A DNA stretch of 64,000 bases from Triticum aestivum. Lineage: Eukaryota > Streptophyta > Magnoliopsida > Poales > Poaceae. Every line of letters begins with the position of its first letter. Position 1 is the first letter of the stretch. Positions 11,401 to 23,009 of the stretch are shown here, piece by piece. The notes under the pieces are model-generated. The model was given only the letters and a program-made list of their open reading frames with translations. It did not search any database and was not told the DNA's origin. A program made the translations under genes and the position numbers. The stretch lies in contig NC_057800.1 in the NCBI RefSeq assembly GCF_018294505.1, positions 472,428,582-472,492,581 of the forward strand, given 5' to 3'.

Positions 11401-13230
11401 GCCAGACTACGGTCAGCAAGGTTGGGATACGGACAATGAAGAAATTCAAAACCCACCCACCGCCCACTTCGTAGCCACTGTCGACGACTTAACCGACATG
11501 CTTGACTTCGACTCCGAAGACATTGACGGCATGGACGACGATGCAGGAGACGAATAAAAACCAGCACCTGTAGGGTGCTGGAAGGCCACCTCGTCATATG
11601 ACATATATATGGTGGACACCCCAAAGGATGGAGATGGCGATGAAACAGCGGGGGACGATACCTCTAAGAAACAGCCCAAGCGCCGGCGTCAGCGGCGCCG
11701 CTCTAAATCCCGCCAAAGCAAAAACGGTGATTCCGGCATGAGAGATAATACTACTCCGGATAGCGCCGAAGAACACCCCCTCCAGCAAGATTCAGCACAG
11801 GAGGACAGAGAAGCCAGCCCTCACGAGAGGGTGGCGGACCAAGAGGTTGAGGACGATAATTATACGCCTCCCTCCGAAGACGAGGCAAGCCTCGACAACG
11901 ACGAGTTCGTCGTGCCAGAGGATCCCGCCGAACAAGAGCGTTTTAAACGCAGGCTTATGGCCACGGCAAGCAGCCTCAAGAAAAAGTAGCAACAACTTAG
12001 AGCTAATCAGGATTTGCTAGCTGACAGATGGACTGAAGTCCTTGCGGCCAAAGAGTATGAACTCGAACGCCCCTCCAAGAGTTATCCAAAGCGCAGGCTG
12101 CTACCCCGACTAGAGGAGGAAGCACCTACATCACCAGCGCATGACACGGCCGACCGGCCACCTCGTGGCCGCGACAGAGAGGCCTCTTGGCCCTCCACTC
12201 AAGCCATGCCCCGACGCCGCGTCAAGCATACTAAGGCACGGGAAAATGCGCCCGACCTGCGCGACATACTGGAGGACAAGGCAAGGCAAACAAGATCGAT
12301 CTATGGATCGCGCAGGCGCCCCACGACACGTGACGGTGATCGTCACTCCGAATGCAATAAATCCGGCCGGGCCGAACTCAACAGACAAAGCTCCTTCGAG
12401 CTGCGTCGTGATATAGCCCAATATAGAGGCGCCACACACCCACTATGCTTCACAGATGAAGTAATGGATCATAAAATCCCTGAGGGATTCAAACCCGTAA
12501 ACATCGAATCATACGATGGCACAACAGATCCTGCGGTATGGATCAAGGATTATCTCCTTCATATCCACATGGCCCGCGGTGATGATCTACACGCCATCAA
12601 ATACCTCCCACTCAAACTTAAGGGACCGGCACGGCATTGGCTTAACAGCTTGCTAGCAGACTCAATCGGTTCTTGGGAGGACCTGGAAGCCGCATTCCTT
12701 GACAACTTCCAGGACACTTATGTGCGACCACCGGACGCCGATGACCTAAGCCACATAATTCAGCAGCCAGAGGAATCGGCTAGGCAATTCTGGACACGGT
12801 TCCTAACAAAGAAAAACCAGATAGTCGACTGTCCGGACGCAGAGGCCTTAGCGGTCTTCAAGCATAATATCCATGACGAGTGGCTTGCCCGGCACCTGGG
12901 ACAGGAAAAGCTGGAATCTATGGCAGCCCTCACGACACTCATGACCCGCTTTTGCACGGGAGAAGACAGCTGGCTAGCTCGCAGCAACAACTTAACCAAG
13001 AACCCTGGTAATTCAAATACCAAGGACAAAAGTGACAGGTCGCGTCGGAACAAACAAAAGCGCCGCGTTAACAGCGACAGCAACGAGGATACGGCAGTTA
13101 ATGCCGGATTCCGAGGCTACAAATCCGGTCAACGAAAAAAGCCATTCAAAAGAAATACTCAGGGCCCGTCCAGTTTGGACCGAATACTCGACCGCTTGTG
13201 CCAGATACATGGCACCCCCAAAAGCCAGCC
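11399..13230 (+). pseudogene. gag: gag of element B
   Basis: A long frame with acidic and Arg-rich stretches, then a full retrotransposon gag domain at about 12440-12980 (pattern W-x-DYLLHIHMARGD, ARHWLNSL, SIGSWEDLEAAFLDNF, ARQFWTRF). A zinc-knuckle-like C-x2-H...H-x4-C follows at about 13198-13257. In-frame stops are at 11555 (TAA) and 11987 (TAG), and a frameshift near 13230 breaks the link to protease. It would make the particle shell. It is the best-kept gag in the window and more complete than that of A. Confidence 0.8.
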
Positions 13231-14103
13231 AATCACACCAACAGGGATTGTTGGGTGTTCAAGCAGGCAGGCAAGTTAAGAGCCGAAAACAAAGACAAGG
13301 GGCTGCATAGCGACGACGAGGAGGAGCCCAGGCTGTCGAACAACAGTGGACAGAAGGGATTTCCCCCGCAAGTGTGGACGGTGAACATGATATACGCAAC
13401 CCACATCCCCAAGAGGGAGCGGAAGCGTGCGTTACAGGACGTATATGCGATGGAGCCAGTCGCCCCAAAGTTCAACCCATGGTCCTCCTGCCCGATCACC
13501 TTTGATCGAAGGGACCACCCCACTAGCATCCGTCACAGCGGCTTCACCGCACTGGTTCTAGACCCAATCATTGACGGATTTCATCTCACAAGAGTCCTCA
13601 TGGACGGCGGCAGCAGCCTGAACCTGCTTTACCAGGATACAGTGCGAAAAATGGGCATAGATGCCTCGAGGATCAATACCACCAAAACGACCTTTGAAGG
13701 CGTCATACCAGGTGTAGAAGCCAACTGTACAGGCTCAGTTACACTGGAAGTGGTCTTCGGATCTCCGGATAACTTCCGAAGCGAGGAGTTAATCTTCGAC
13801 ATAGTCCCGTTCCGTAGTGGCTATCACGCACTGCTCGGGCGAACCGCATTCGCAAAATTCAACGCGGTACCACACTATGCATACCTCAAGCTCAAGATGC
13901 CAGGCCCTAGAGGAGTAATCACGGTCAATGGGAACACTGAACGCTCCCTCCGAACGGAGGAGCACACGGCAGCGCTCGCAGCAGAAGTACAAAGCAGCCT
14001 CTCTAGGCAGTTCTCCAGTTCGGCCTTCAAAAAGCCGGACACTGTCAAGCGCACCCGGAGTACCCTACAACAAGACCGCCTGGCACGTTCTGAGCTAGCG
14101 TAG
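13231..14103 (+). pseudogene. pol: Aspartic protease region of element B
   Basis: The catalytic motif MDGGSSLN (about 13600-13623) and the Tat-type LKLKMPGPRG block (about 13888-13917) are intact in the frame ending at TAG 14101. No RT follows: the next 1.2 kb are non-coding, and the antisense gene then begins. A deletion of the remaining pol between protease and spacer is the simplest explanation. Confidence 0.8.
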
Positions 14104-15310
14104 CAATGCGGCCCCAACCCTAGCCCTCGCGATATAGCGAAACCAGCGCTTCGCGTACATAACTACGCTCTTGAAATACCATGGGCACAGGGGAAGGGGC
14201 ACTATCACGGCACGCCCGAAAAACGGCTTAAACTGCACCAGGGGCTGCCGGATTCCCTTTTTTGTCTTACTCTCAAGACTCCATACTTCGGACGACCCGT
14301 TCGGCAATTCAACTGCCGCACAAACGATGCAAGATCCAGGAAAGCAGACAAGCCACGCCGCATTATGGAACTCCCAGGTGGTCTCTATTGCGAGCAGTAT
14401 ACCTGTTTTTTAATACAATTCCGCGGCCTGCCCCCGGCCGGGACATGTTAAATAGTCCAATTTCTTTTGCTTATCACACTATTTGTATCGTTCCGCTTTC
14501 ATAGCAGCCTTTCTATAAACAATGCATAGCTTTTTGTCTATTTTTTCCATTATCCTCTTTTTATATATATGTTTATTTATAACATGTCGCATCCATACAC
14601 TGTGGTACAGCAAAATACGCCAGGGGCTTCAGTACCCATCTATATGGCATGAGAAGTCCGTACACTTTCACAAGTGTGGCACCCCGAACTTATAGCACTA
14701 TATGCATTGGCTCCGAATCATGATTTGGGTCAATGGTTGGGTTTGCCCAGCTCCTATGTTTTGGTGCCTTACGTTCCGCTATATCGGCTAAGGTAGCACT
14801 AGGAGAACTACTGCGATTGTTCCCCAGTTGAGCCGGGCTGAGCACCTCACTAGAGAAAGCTAAAACCGACTGTCATGATGAAGCGAGAGACCGATCGCTG
14901 TTTGAGAGGTTTTTCCAGTCCTTAAAGACTTATGCCACTTCGAGCGAGGAACCGTCTTTGTCCGGCCAAGGCGTGGGTAGCGCCCCGAACTCGGTCTTCC
15001 GAATACTAGGGGCTTCGCCGAAATTTAAAATTATAGAGTTCTATGGCTAAGTGAGAGTGTTCAAGCATTATAGTTCGATTGCCTTGTTTGTTGTGCTGAT
15101 CGCCTCCCTCGACGGACCCAATCATGGGAAAAAGAGCGCTCAGGTTTATCCCGAACACCCCAGCACTAGTGGCATGGGGGCAGAAGCCGACGACTGGCCA
15201 TATCTCAATTTTTTGATAAACGACCGCACAGAAAGTAATATTTTAAATTCAACAAGCATTGCTTAGCGCATATGAACAAGTTTTCAGCGCACAGGATAAC
15301 ATGAGTGAGT
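14104..15310 (+). other. Spacer of element B between protease and antisense gene
   Basis: No coding domain. 14690-14860 aligns by eye with the corresponding spacer of A (about 22450-22590), including a shared CTRCGATTGTT box. It is the probable 3' untranslated or control region of the Tat sense transcript. Confidence 0.5.
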
Positions 15311-18300
15311 TCATTCAAAAATTACATCCTTGGTACATTCATCTGCCATAAGGCGGGCACCAACCAGAACATCCTTGTAATAGTTCTCGGGCTTGCGATG
15401 CTCCTTCCCCGGTGGCGGCCCGTCCCTCACAAGCTTCTCACCGTCCAGCTTACCCCAGTGCACCTTTGCACGGGCAAGGGCCCTACGGGCACCTTCAACG
15501 CAGATGGAGCGCTTGATGACCTCGAGCCTTGGACGAGCCCCCACCAGCCGCCGCACCAGTCCGAAGTAGCTCCCAGGCAGGGCCTCTCCAGTCCACAACC
15601 GAACTATGAAGCCCTTCAGGGCCTGTTCGGCCACCATATGGAGCTCGACCAGCTGCTTCAGCTGGTCGCTCAAGGGCACAGGGTGTCCGGCCTTAGCGTA
15701 CTGAGACCAGAACACCTTCTTCGTCGAGTTGCCTTCCTCGGCTCGGTAGAATGCGGCGGCATCGGATACGCTGCGGGGAAGATCTGTGAAATGCCCCTGG
15801 AGAGCTCCGGATTCGGGTAAGTAACAAGTAGTTTACTTTTATATGTCTGCTTTGCATAGAGAATGCCTTACCCGCCGCTATCTTTTTCACTGCATCCAAT
15901 TCCTGGAGGGCCTTCTGGACTTCGGCCTTGGCAGATTTGGCAGTTTTAAGGGCCGCAGCAAGCTCGGACGCTCGCGTCTTCGAGTCTAGCTCCAAACTCT
16001 CATGTTTTTTCGTGAGAGCCCGAAGCTCTCGCTGCACCTCGCCGACCTGCGCCTCAAACTTCTCCCGCTCGGTGTGCTCCATGGCCGCTTTCTTCTCGGC
16101 CTCGGACAGCGCCTGCTTGAGGGTCGCCACCTCAGTTGTGGCCCCTACAATAAGCAGTATACTCCTGTCATTTTTTGCAATTGCGTCTTCTTATAGGCAT
16201 TTTTTCTATAAGGTATCTCTTACCTTCTTTCTCCTTGAGCTGCTGTTTGGCAAGGCCGAGCTCTTGCTCGGTCCGCTCGAGGCCCTGCTTCAGGGCACCC
16301 ACCTCCGCAGTCAGTGCGGCGGTGGCCAGCAGCGAAGCCTGCATATGTATATTGACTCCTTTTTAGTTAGACTCCTGCGATATTTAATAGATCCTCCATT
16401 CGGCTTTTCTTTCCGAACGCCAAATAGAGCATCAGGGGCTACTGTCTATGTGGTAATATTTTTACATATTTTTACTTACCTCGAAGCCTGTTAGAAGGCT
16501 AGCACAAGCTTCAGTCAGTCCGCTTTTGGCAGACCGAACCTTCTGGACCACCGTACTCATGATGGTACGGTGCTCCTCGTCGATGGAGGCGCCCTTAAGC
16601 ACCTCCAGCAGATTGTCCGGTGCCTCCGGTTGGACGGAGGATGCTGGCTCAATAGGTTTGCTCCTCTTGGCAGGAGTTCGCCTGCCGCGGTCCAGAACCG
16701 TTGATGATTCCGGCATGGTGTCCGGCTTAAAGCCGGACTTGGAGCCCTGGGGGGTCTTGTCCCCTTTACTCCTGGAGTCTGGGAGGTCGCCTCGCGGCTC
16801 CTCCTGGACCACCTCCTCTTGCCCTGGAGCTTGTTGCGACGCCACTTCGGCGTCATCCGCAGCACAGAGGGAGGCAGTGGGCGGAACTGAATTCACGTCC
16901 GATGAATCCAGGGAGCCGCTCGACGACTCGTCGAGCCCGTCCTTGGGCGGGCTGCATGATTATATTCGACATTAGGGAAAGCTGTGCAACAAAAGGAATA
17001 TCATGAGTTACTCTGGTATCCGAACACTTATGATTTCGCCGGACGCTTGGCCCTTTCCGGCCACTCCTCTTCGTCCTCGTCGGCGTCGGGGGCGTAGTCC
17101 GGCGGAGGGGTTTTCCTCTTCGTGGACCCTTCGTCCTCCCCTACCGGGGCGGCCTTCCTCTTCTTTCCTCCCCCCGCTGGAGGGGAAGATGTTTCTTCTT
17201 CCTCCTCCTCGTCTTCACGGGAGGAGTGCGTCTCGGACTCGTCGGACGACGAGTCAAACACCACCATATGCCGGGAACTCTTTCGAGTCCCCGTGGCCTT
17301 CTTCTTCTTGGCCTTCTTCTCCGGCACCACATAAGGTGCCGGAACCAATAGCTTCACTATGAGAGCAGGGGCTGGGTCTTCGGGCAAGGGAGCCAGACAA
17401 TTAATCAGTCCGGACTTCGCCTGCCAATCCTGTCAAAGGTGAGGGAGTTTAGATCCCCCATAGAGTCAAACTATGAAAAAACTTAACATCCTGTAAAAGA
17501 TGAAAATATCTTACCTCGCCAGCAGGACGCTGCAAGCTGAATCCGCGGTCTTCGGAGGCGGATGTGGGAGCCTTTGTTGGAAATATGCCCTAGAGGCAAT
17601 AATAAAAGTATTATTATTATATTTCCTTGTTCATGATAATTGTCTTTTATTCATGCTATAACTGTATTATCCGGAAATCGTAATACACGTGTGAATACAT
17701 AGACCACAATATGTCCCTAGTGAGCCTCTAGTTGACTAGCTCGTTGTGATCAACAGATAGTCATGGTTTCCTGGCTATGGACATTGGATGTCGTTGATAA
17801 CGGGATCACATCATTAGGAGAATGATGTGATGGACAAGACCCAATCCTAAGCCTAGCACAAAGATCGTGTAGTTCGTTTGCTAGAGCTTTGCCAATGTCA
17901 AGTATCTCTTCCTTTGACCATGAGAGCGTGTAACTCCTGGATACCGTAGGAGTGCTTTGGGTGTATCAAACGTCACAACGTAACTGGGTGACTATAAAGG
18001 TGCACTACAGGTATCTCCGAAAGTATCTATTGTTTTATGCGGATCGAGACTGGGATTTGTCACTCCGTGTAAACGGAGAGGTATCTCTGGGCCCACTCGG
18101 TAGGACATCATCATATGCGCAATGTGACCAAGGAGTTGATCACGGGATGATGTGTTACGGAACGAGTAAAGAGACTTGCCGGTAACGAGATTGAACAAGG
18201 TATTGGATACCGACGATCGAATCTCGGGAAAGTAACATACCGATAGACAAAGGGAATTGAATACGGGATTGATTAAGTCCTTGACATCGTGGTTCATCCG

Positions 18301-20162
18301 ATGAGATCATCGTGGAACATGTGGGAGCCATCATGGGTATCCAGATCCCGCTGTTGGTTATTGACCGGAGAACGTCTCGGTCATGTCTACATGTCTCCCG
18401 AACCCGTAGGGTCTACACACTTAAGGTTCGATGACGCTAGGGTTATAAAGGAAGCTTGTATGTGGTTACCGAATGTTGTTCGGAGTCCCGGATGAGATCC
18501 CGGACGTCACGAGGAGTTCCAGAATGGTTCGGAGGTAAAGATTTATATATGGGAAGTCCTGTTTTGGTCACCGGAAAAGTTTCGGGCGATATCGGTATTG
18601 TACCGGGACCACCGGGAGGGTCCCGGGGGTCCACCAAGTGGGGCCACCTGCCCCAGAAGGTTGCGTGGGCCAAGTGTGGGAGGGGACCAGCCCCTAGGAG
18701 GGCTGGTGCGCCCCCCACAAGGGGGCCAAGGCGCAAGGGAGAGTGGGAGGGGGCAAACCCTAGTCCAGATGGGCCTTAAGGCCCATATTGGTGCGCCTCC
18801 CTCTCCTCTCCCCTCTTGGCCGCCACCCCCTTTGCCATCTAGGGCTGGCCGCACCCCTTGGGGGTGGGAAACCCTAAAGGGGGCGCAGACCCCCCTTCCC
18901 CCTATATATAGATGAGGTTTGGGGCTGCCATACACATGAGTTCTCTCCCTCTTGGTGCAGCCCTACCTCTCTCCCTACTCCTCCTCTCCCATGGTGCTTG
19001 GCGAAGCCCTGCGGGATTGCCACGCTCCTCCACCACCACCACGCCTTTGTGCTGCTGTTGGATGGAGTCTTCCTCAACCTCTCCCTCTCTCCTTGCTGGA
19101 TCAAGGCGTGGGAGACGTCACCGGGCTGTACGTGTGTTGAACGCGGAGGTGCCGTCCGTTCGGCACTTGATCATCGGTGATTTGAATCACGACGAGTACG
19201 ACTCCATCAACCCCGTTCACTTGAACGCTTCCGCTTAGCGATCTACAAGGGTATGTAGATGCACTCTCCTTTCTACTCGTTGCTGGTCTCTCCATAGATA
19301 GATCTTGGTGATACGTAGGAAATTTTTTGAATTTCTGCTACGTTCCCCAACAGCCTTGACGCCTTTGGTTAGCCTCTTCCAGACATCTTCGTACGTCGTG
19401 TCGAAGAGCCTACTCAGAGTTCGGTCCTGCGCCGGGTTGAACTCCCACAAATTGAAGTCCTGTTCTTGACACGGAAGGATCCGGCGGACGAGCATGACCT
19501 AGACTACGTTGACAAGCTTGAGCTGCTTGTTCACCAGGGACTAGATGCATTTTTGCAGTCCGGTCACCTCTTCTTCGTCGCCCCATGACAAGCCCGTCTC
19601 CTTCCAGGATGTGAGCCACATAGGGGGTCCGGATTGGAATTCAGGGGCTGCGATCCACTTCGGATCGCGTGGCTCGGTGATGTAAAACCACCCTGACTGC
19701 CACCCCTTCAAGGTCTCCACAAAGGAGCCCTTGAGCCATAGGACGTTGGCTATTTTGCCCGCCGTGGCACCTCCGCACTTCGCCTGGTTGCCGCGCACCA
19801 CCTTTGGCTTGACGTTGAAGGTCTTGAGGCAGAGGCTGAAATGGGGGCGGATTGCAGAGGAAAGCCTCACACACGACGATAAATGCCGAGATATTGAGGA
19901 TGAAGTTCGGGGCCAGATCGTGGAAATCTAGGCCATAGTAGAACATGAGCCTGCGGACAAATGGGTGGAGAGGAAAACCCAGTCCGCGGAGGAAGTGGGG
20001 AAGAAATACTACCCTCTCATGGGGCCTTGGGGTGGGGAGAAGCTACCCCTCCTCAGGAAGCCGGTGCGCGATGTCTTTGGACAAGTATCCGGCCTTCCTT
20101 AGCTTTTTGACATGGCCCTCCGTGACGGAGGAGACCATCCACTTGCCCCCCGCTCCGGACAT
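15311..20162 (-). pseudogene. Antisense spliced gene of element B (six exons)
   Basis: Start ATG at 20162, stop at 15311-15313, opposite to gag-pol. Exons by GT-AG sites: 20162-17515 (interrupted by S1), 17429-17032, 16951-16480, 16338-16224, 16144-15872, 15783-15311. Exon 1 holds GFPLHPFVRRLMFYYGL and CEAFL, the pattern of plant 'putative gypsy-type transposon' proteins (Transposase_28-like). Exon 2 is acidic with a Lys-rich stretch; exons 4-5 form a long Ala/Glu/Lys coiled coil; exon 6 is a conserved globular-looking end. Breaks: stop at 20043, frameshift near 19860, and the expected donor at exon 2 reads ATAAGT. Such antisense ORFs are known from Tat elements; their function is unknown. 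Confidence 0.75.
17575..19352 (+). mobile_element. Solo LTR S1, copia, BARE1/Angela/WIS group
   Basis: Starts TGTTGGAAATATGCCCTAG and ends CTACGTTCCCCAACA, the known ends of this group. The perfect 5-bp duplication GCCTT lies at 17570-17574 and 19353-19357. There is no internal region, so it is a solo LTR left by recombination between the two LTRs. A TATA box (CTATATATAG) lies near 18902-18911. It sits in exon 1 of the antisense gene of B. Open frames inside it are not genes. Confidence 0.96.
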
Positions 20163-20276
20163 TATTGGAGAAGGTTGAGGTAGGAAGTGCAGGCTTGGGC
20201 GCTGGAGCTCGGGTGTGCAGAAGATGGATAGGCAAAGGAGGAAGAAGGCATAGGTAAAAAGGTGGATCCTTATCCC

Positions 20277-20282
20277 CTTATA
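20277..20282 (-). promoter_or_regulatory. TATA-like box of the antisense gene of B
   Basis: On the minus strand CCATATAAGGGG lies about 115 bp before the ATG at 20162. This is a fitting place for an internal promoter independent of the LTR. Confidence 0.5.
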
Positions 20283-20635
20283 TGGGCTGATGCGACTATG
20301 CGTCCCCACCAGCCTAGAAAAACTCGCTTGCCTCCCAAGCGCCGTGATAAATGGCGCGGTTGGGTTACCCACGTCTGTATTGACGAGAATCCCGTAAATA
20401 AAGGGGACACAATCTCTGCTTTGACAAGACGTGCCAAGGAAACCGCCTCGCAAAACACACTGAGGTGGAGAAGTGAAAACGATTCGAATAAAGGCTTCAC
20501 CATAGTGTGATGTCACGCTACGGAATACGTCAGTGGATTAGATTTGTGTTAATATTATTGTCTCTATGGGAATACGTGGAAACTTATTTTGCAGAGCCGG
20601 ACACTACTCTTGGTGTTTACAAACTTTTATGAAGA

Positions 20636-20719
20636 ATTTGGAGGAGGAACCCGCCTTGCAATGCCGAAGACAATCTGCGCGCCGGACTCGTCGTCATTGA
20701 AGCCTGGTTCAGGGGCTAC
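20636..20719 (+). promoter_or_regulatory. 3' internal end and polypurine tract of B
   Basis: The 84 bp before the 3' LTR, ending CAGGGGCTAC, match the same place in A (24857-24942) with only about three differences. The purine stretch would prime plus-strand DNA. Confidence 0.65.
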
Positions 20720-21201
20720 TAAGGGAGTCCTGGATTAGGGGGTGTTCGGGTAGCCGGACTATACCTTCAGCCGGACTCCAGGACTGTGAAGATACGAGAT
20801 TGAAGACTTTGTCCCATGTCCGGATGGGACTTTCCTTGGCGTGGAAGGCAAGCTTGGTGATGCGGATATTCAAGATCTCCTACCATTGTAAGCGACTTTG
20901 TGTAACCCTAACCCTCTCCGGTGTCTATATAAACTGGAGGGTTTTAGTCCGTAGGACAACTTCATCATACAAGAATCATACCATAGGCTAGCTTCTAGGG
21001 TTTAGCCTCCTTGATCTCGTGGTAGATCTACTCTTGTACTACCCATATCATCAATATTAATCAAGCAGGACGTAGGGTTTTACCTCCATCAAGAGGGCCC
21101 GAACCTGGGTAAAACATCGTGTTCCTTGCCTCCTGTTACCATCCGCCTAGATGCACAGTTCGGGACCCCCTACCCGAGATCCGCCGGTTTTGACACCGAC
21201 A
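20720..21201 (+). repeat. 3' LTR of element B
   Basis: Identical in length to the 5' LTR. It starts TAAGGGAG, so the terminal TG has become TA, another G-to-A change. Ends GACACCGACA followed by CCTTC. Confidence 0.93.
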
Positions 21202-21206
21202 CCTTC

Positions 21207-22298
21207 CGTACAGGTTTCTACTGGCCGACAGCTCGAGTAGACGCATAGGACCTCGTTCAACATTGCGTCGGTTGCCAGCTCTTTGCAAACCAAAGCCATA
21301 TGCCACCTACCGCTCTCCAAACAATCCCCATTACTTGGCCCTTTGCAGTCTGGGGGCTTGATATGGTCGGACCCCTTAAAGGAGGAAGCCATAAGAAAAA
21401 GTACCTATTGGTCATGGTGGATAAATTCACCAAATGGATAGAGGCCAAACCAGTTAAAACGGCCGAATCCGGACCAGTGATAGATTTCATATCCGGGGTT
21501 GTACACCTCTATGGTGTCCCCCACAGTATCATCACCGATAACAGCTCGAACTTTACAACCTATGAGGTAAAAACTTGGTGCAGCAAAATGGGCATTAAGC
21601 TCGATTATGCATCCGTCTATCACCCTCAAACTAACAGTCAAGTCGAACGAGCAGATGGCCTTATAATGAGCGGCATTAAACCCAGACTAGTGCGGTCCTT
21701 GAAGGAATCAGATACACACTGGGTCGAGGAGCTCGACTCCGTACTATGGGGGCTGCGGACCATGCCAAATTGCACTACCGGATACACACCTTTCTTTATG
21801 GTGTACGGCGCAGAGGCGGCACTGTCCCGCGACATCATTCATGACTCACCTCGCGTGTGCATGTACAAAGAGGAAGAAGCTGAGCTAGATTGGCAGGACA
21901 GTTTGGACGTCCTGGAGGAGGAGCGTGACGTGGAAAAAGCCCAATCTGCATTCTATCAATAACAGGCTCGACGATATCATAGCAGAGAAGTATGGGCCAA
22001 AACTTATAATGTTGGCGAACTCGTTCTATGCCTACCAGAGAAGAAAAAGGACAAGATCAAACCCAAATGGGAAGGTCCCTTCATTATTGACAAAGTTCTG
22101 ACCGGTGGAGCGTACCGTCTGCGGGATGCATCGGACAATCGACTCGAGCCAAACCCATGGAACGCGGCCAGACTCCGAAGGTTCTACGCCTACCGCCGGA
22201 CTCTATGTTCGTCTCCTTACCTCCATCAATTTATATATATATATGTTATCTATATTTTTATGTCCTTTTTCCTTTTCTTCGCGGCCTTCAAAGGTTAA
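21207..22298 (+). pseudogene. pol: Integrase remainder of element A
   Basis: Continues from 10285 in the same frame once B and one target copy are removed. It has the CVGCQ pair of the zinc finger, WGLDMVGPL (first Asp of DDE), SIITDNSSNF (second Asp), NSQVERADGLI (Glu) and the C-terminal KWEGPF box. In-frame stops occur at 21246 (TAG) and 21960 (TAA); the frame then ends at 22296-22298. The DDE residues are all present. The enzyme would join element DNA to the chromosome. Confidence 0.87.
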
Positions 22299-23009
22299 AC
22301 TGTGTCTTGATTGCACAATTTGTACGCGCTAAGCGCGCTTATTATACCCGGGGGCTTTTTATACAGAAGCTGAATATAATTATAATTCGGGCTCTATGCC
22401 TGCCGCACATGTGTTATTCTTACACATGCACCTTTTCTGTGCCATTATATGCATCGATATGACTTAAGTTTTGGCCAAGCTGGGTTGCCTGGCTCTTGTG
22501 TTTATGCCCTACGTTCCCGTTAATTCGGTTAGGGCATAAGGGGAGCACCTCTGCGATTGTTACTGCCGGGTCAGCCAGACGTGTACCTCAGACTGGGTGA
22601 AGCCGAAAGCTAGCGTTCTTAAGGGAATATTCGGTCGGCGAACAAAGGATGACTTTTTACTTATTAGAATACATACCCGCAGATGTTTATATCCCGTGTC
22701 TCTTCTCGCAGTTCGGACATGCACATTAATGCATGCGTACCCAGGGAAAGGAACCCTTAACGGAACTATTCTCCCTGGAAGATGTTTCTTACTATCCATG
22801 TAATATAACATAACTAGTTGGGTACTTGTCTATTCAAGAACTTATGACCCCTATGCCTGGTTTCCACGCGTACCCCGGTTTTTACATAACTGAGCGGGTA
22901 TTCGGAGACACTCCGGACTGTCGGGTCCGGAGGTTGAAGTGAAAAGGTTCGCCATGACAAATGATTTACAATCTGGCTAGGGAAAATATATGTCACTCGA
23001 AGTACAAAG
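22299..23009 (+). other. Spacer of element A after integrase
   Basis: No coding domain. Part of it (22450-22590) resembles the spacer of B (14690-14860). It separates the convergent sense and antisense transcription units. Confidence 0.5.

Larger units (their letters stand above)
10286..21201 (+). mobile_element. Non-autonomous Tat element B, nested in A
   Basis: Two 482-bp LTRs (10286-10767, 20720-21201) with a perfect CCTTC duplication. By eye the LTRs differ at about 15 positions (3%), fewer than those of A, in line with later insertion. Coding content: a leader ORF, gag, protease, then no RT, RNase H or integrase. A large antisense spliced gene fills 15311-20162. The LTR sequence is related to that of A (same start, same end, same TATA region) but clearly diverged. 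This fits a non-autonomous Fatima-like derivative moved by proteins of another copy. Solo LTR S1 interrupts the antisense gene. Confidence 0.9.

Noticed and set aside
18443..19238. Several ORFs of 60-130 codons on both strands
   Set aside because: They lie fully inside solo LTR S1 and recur in the matching region of other copia LTRs.
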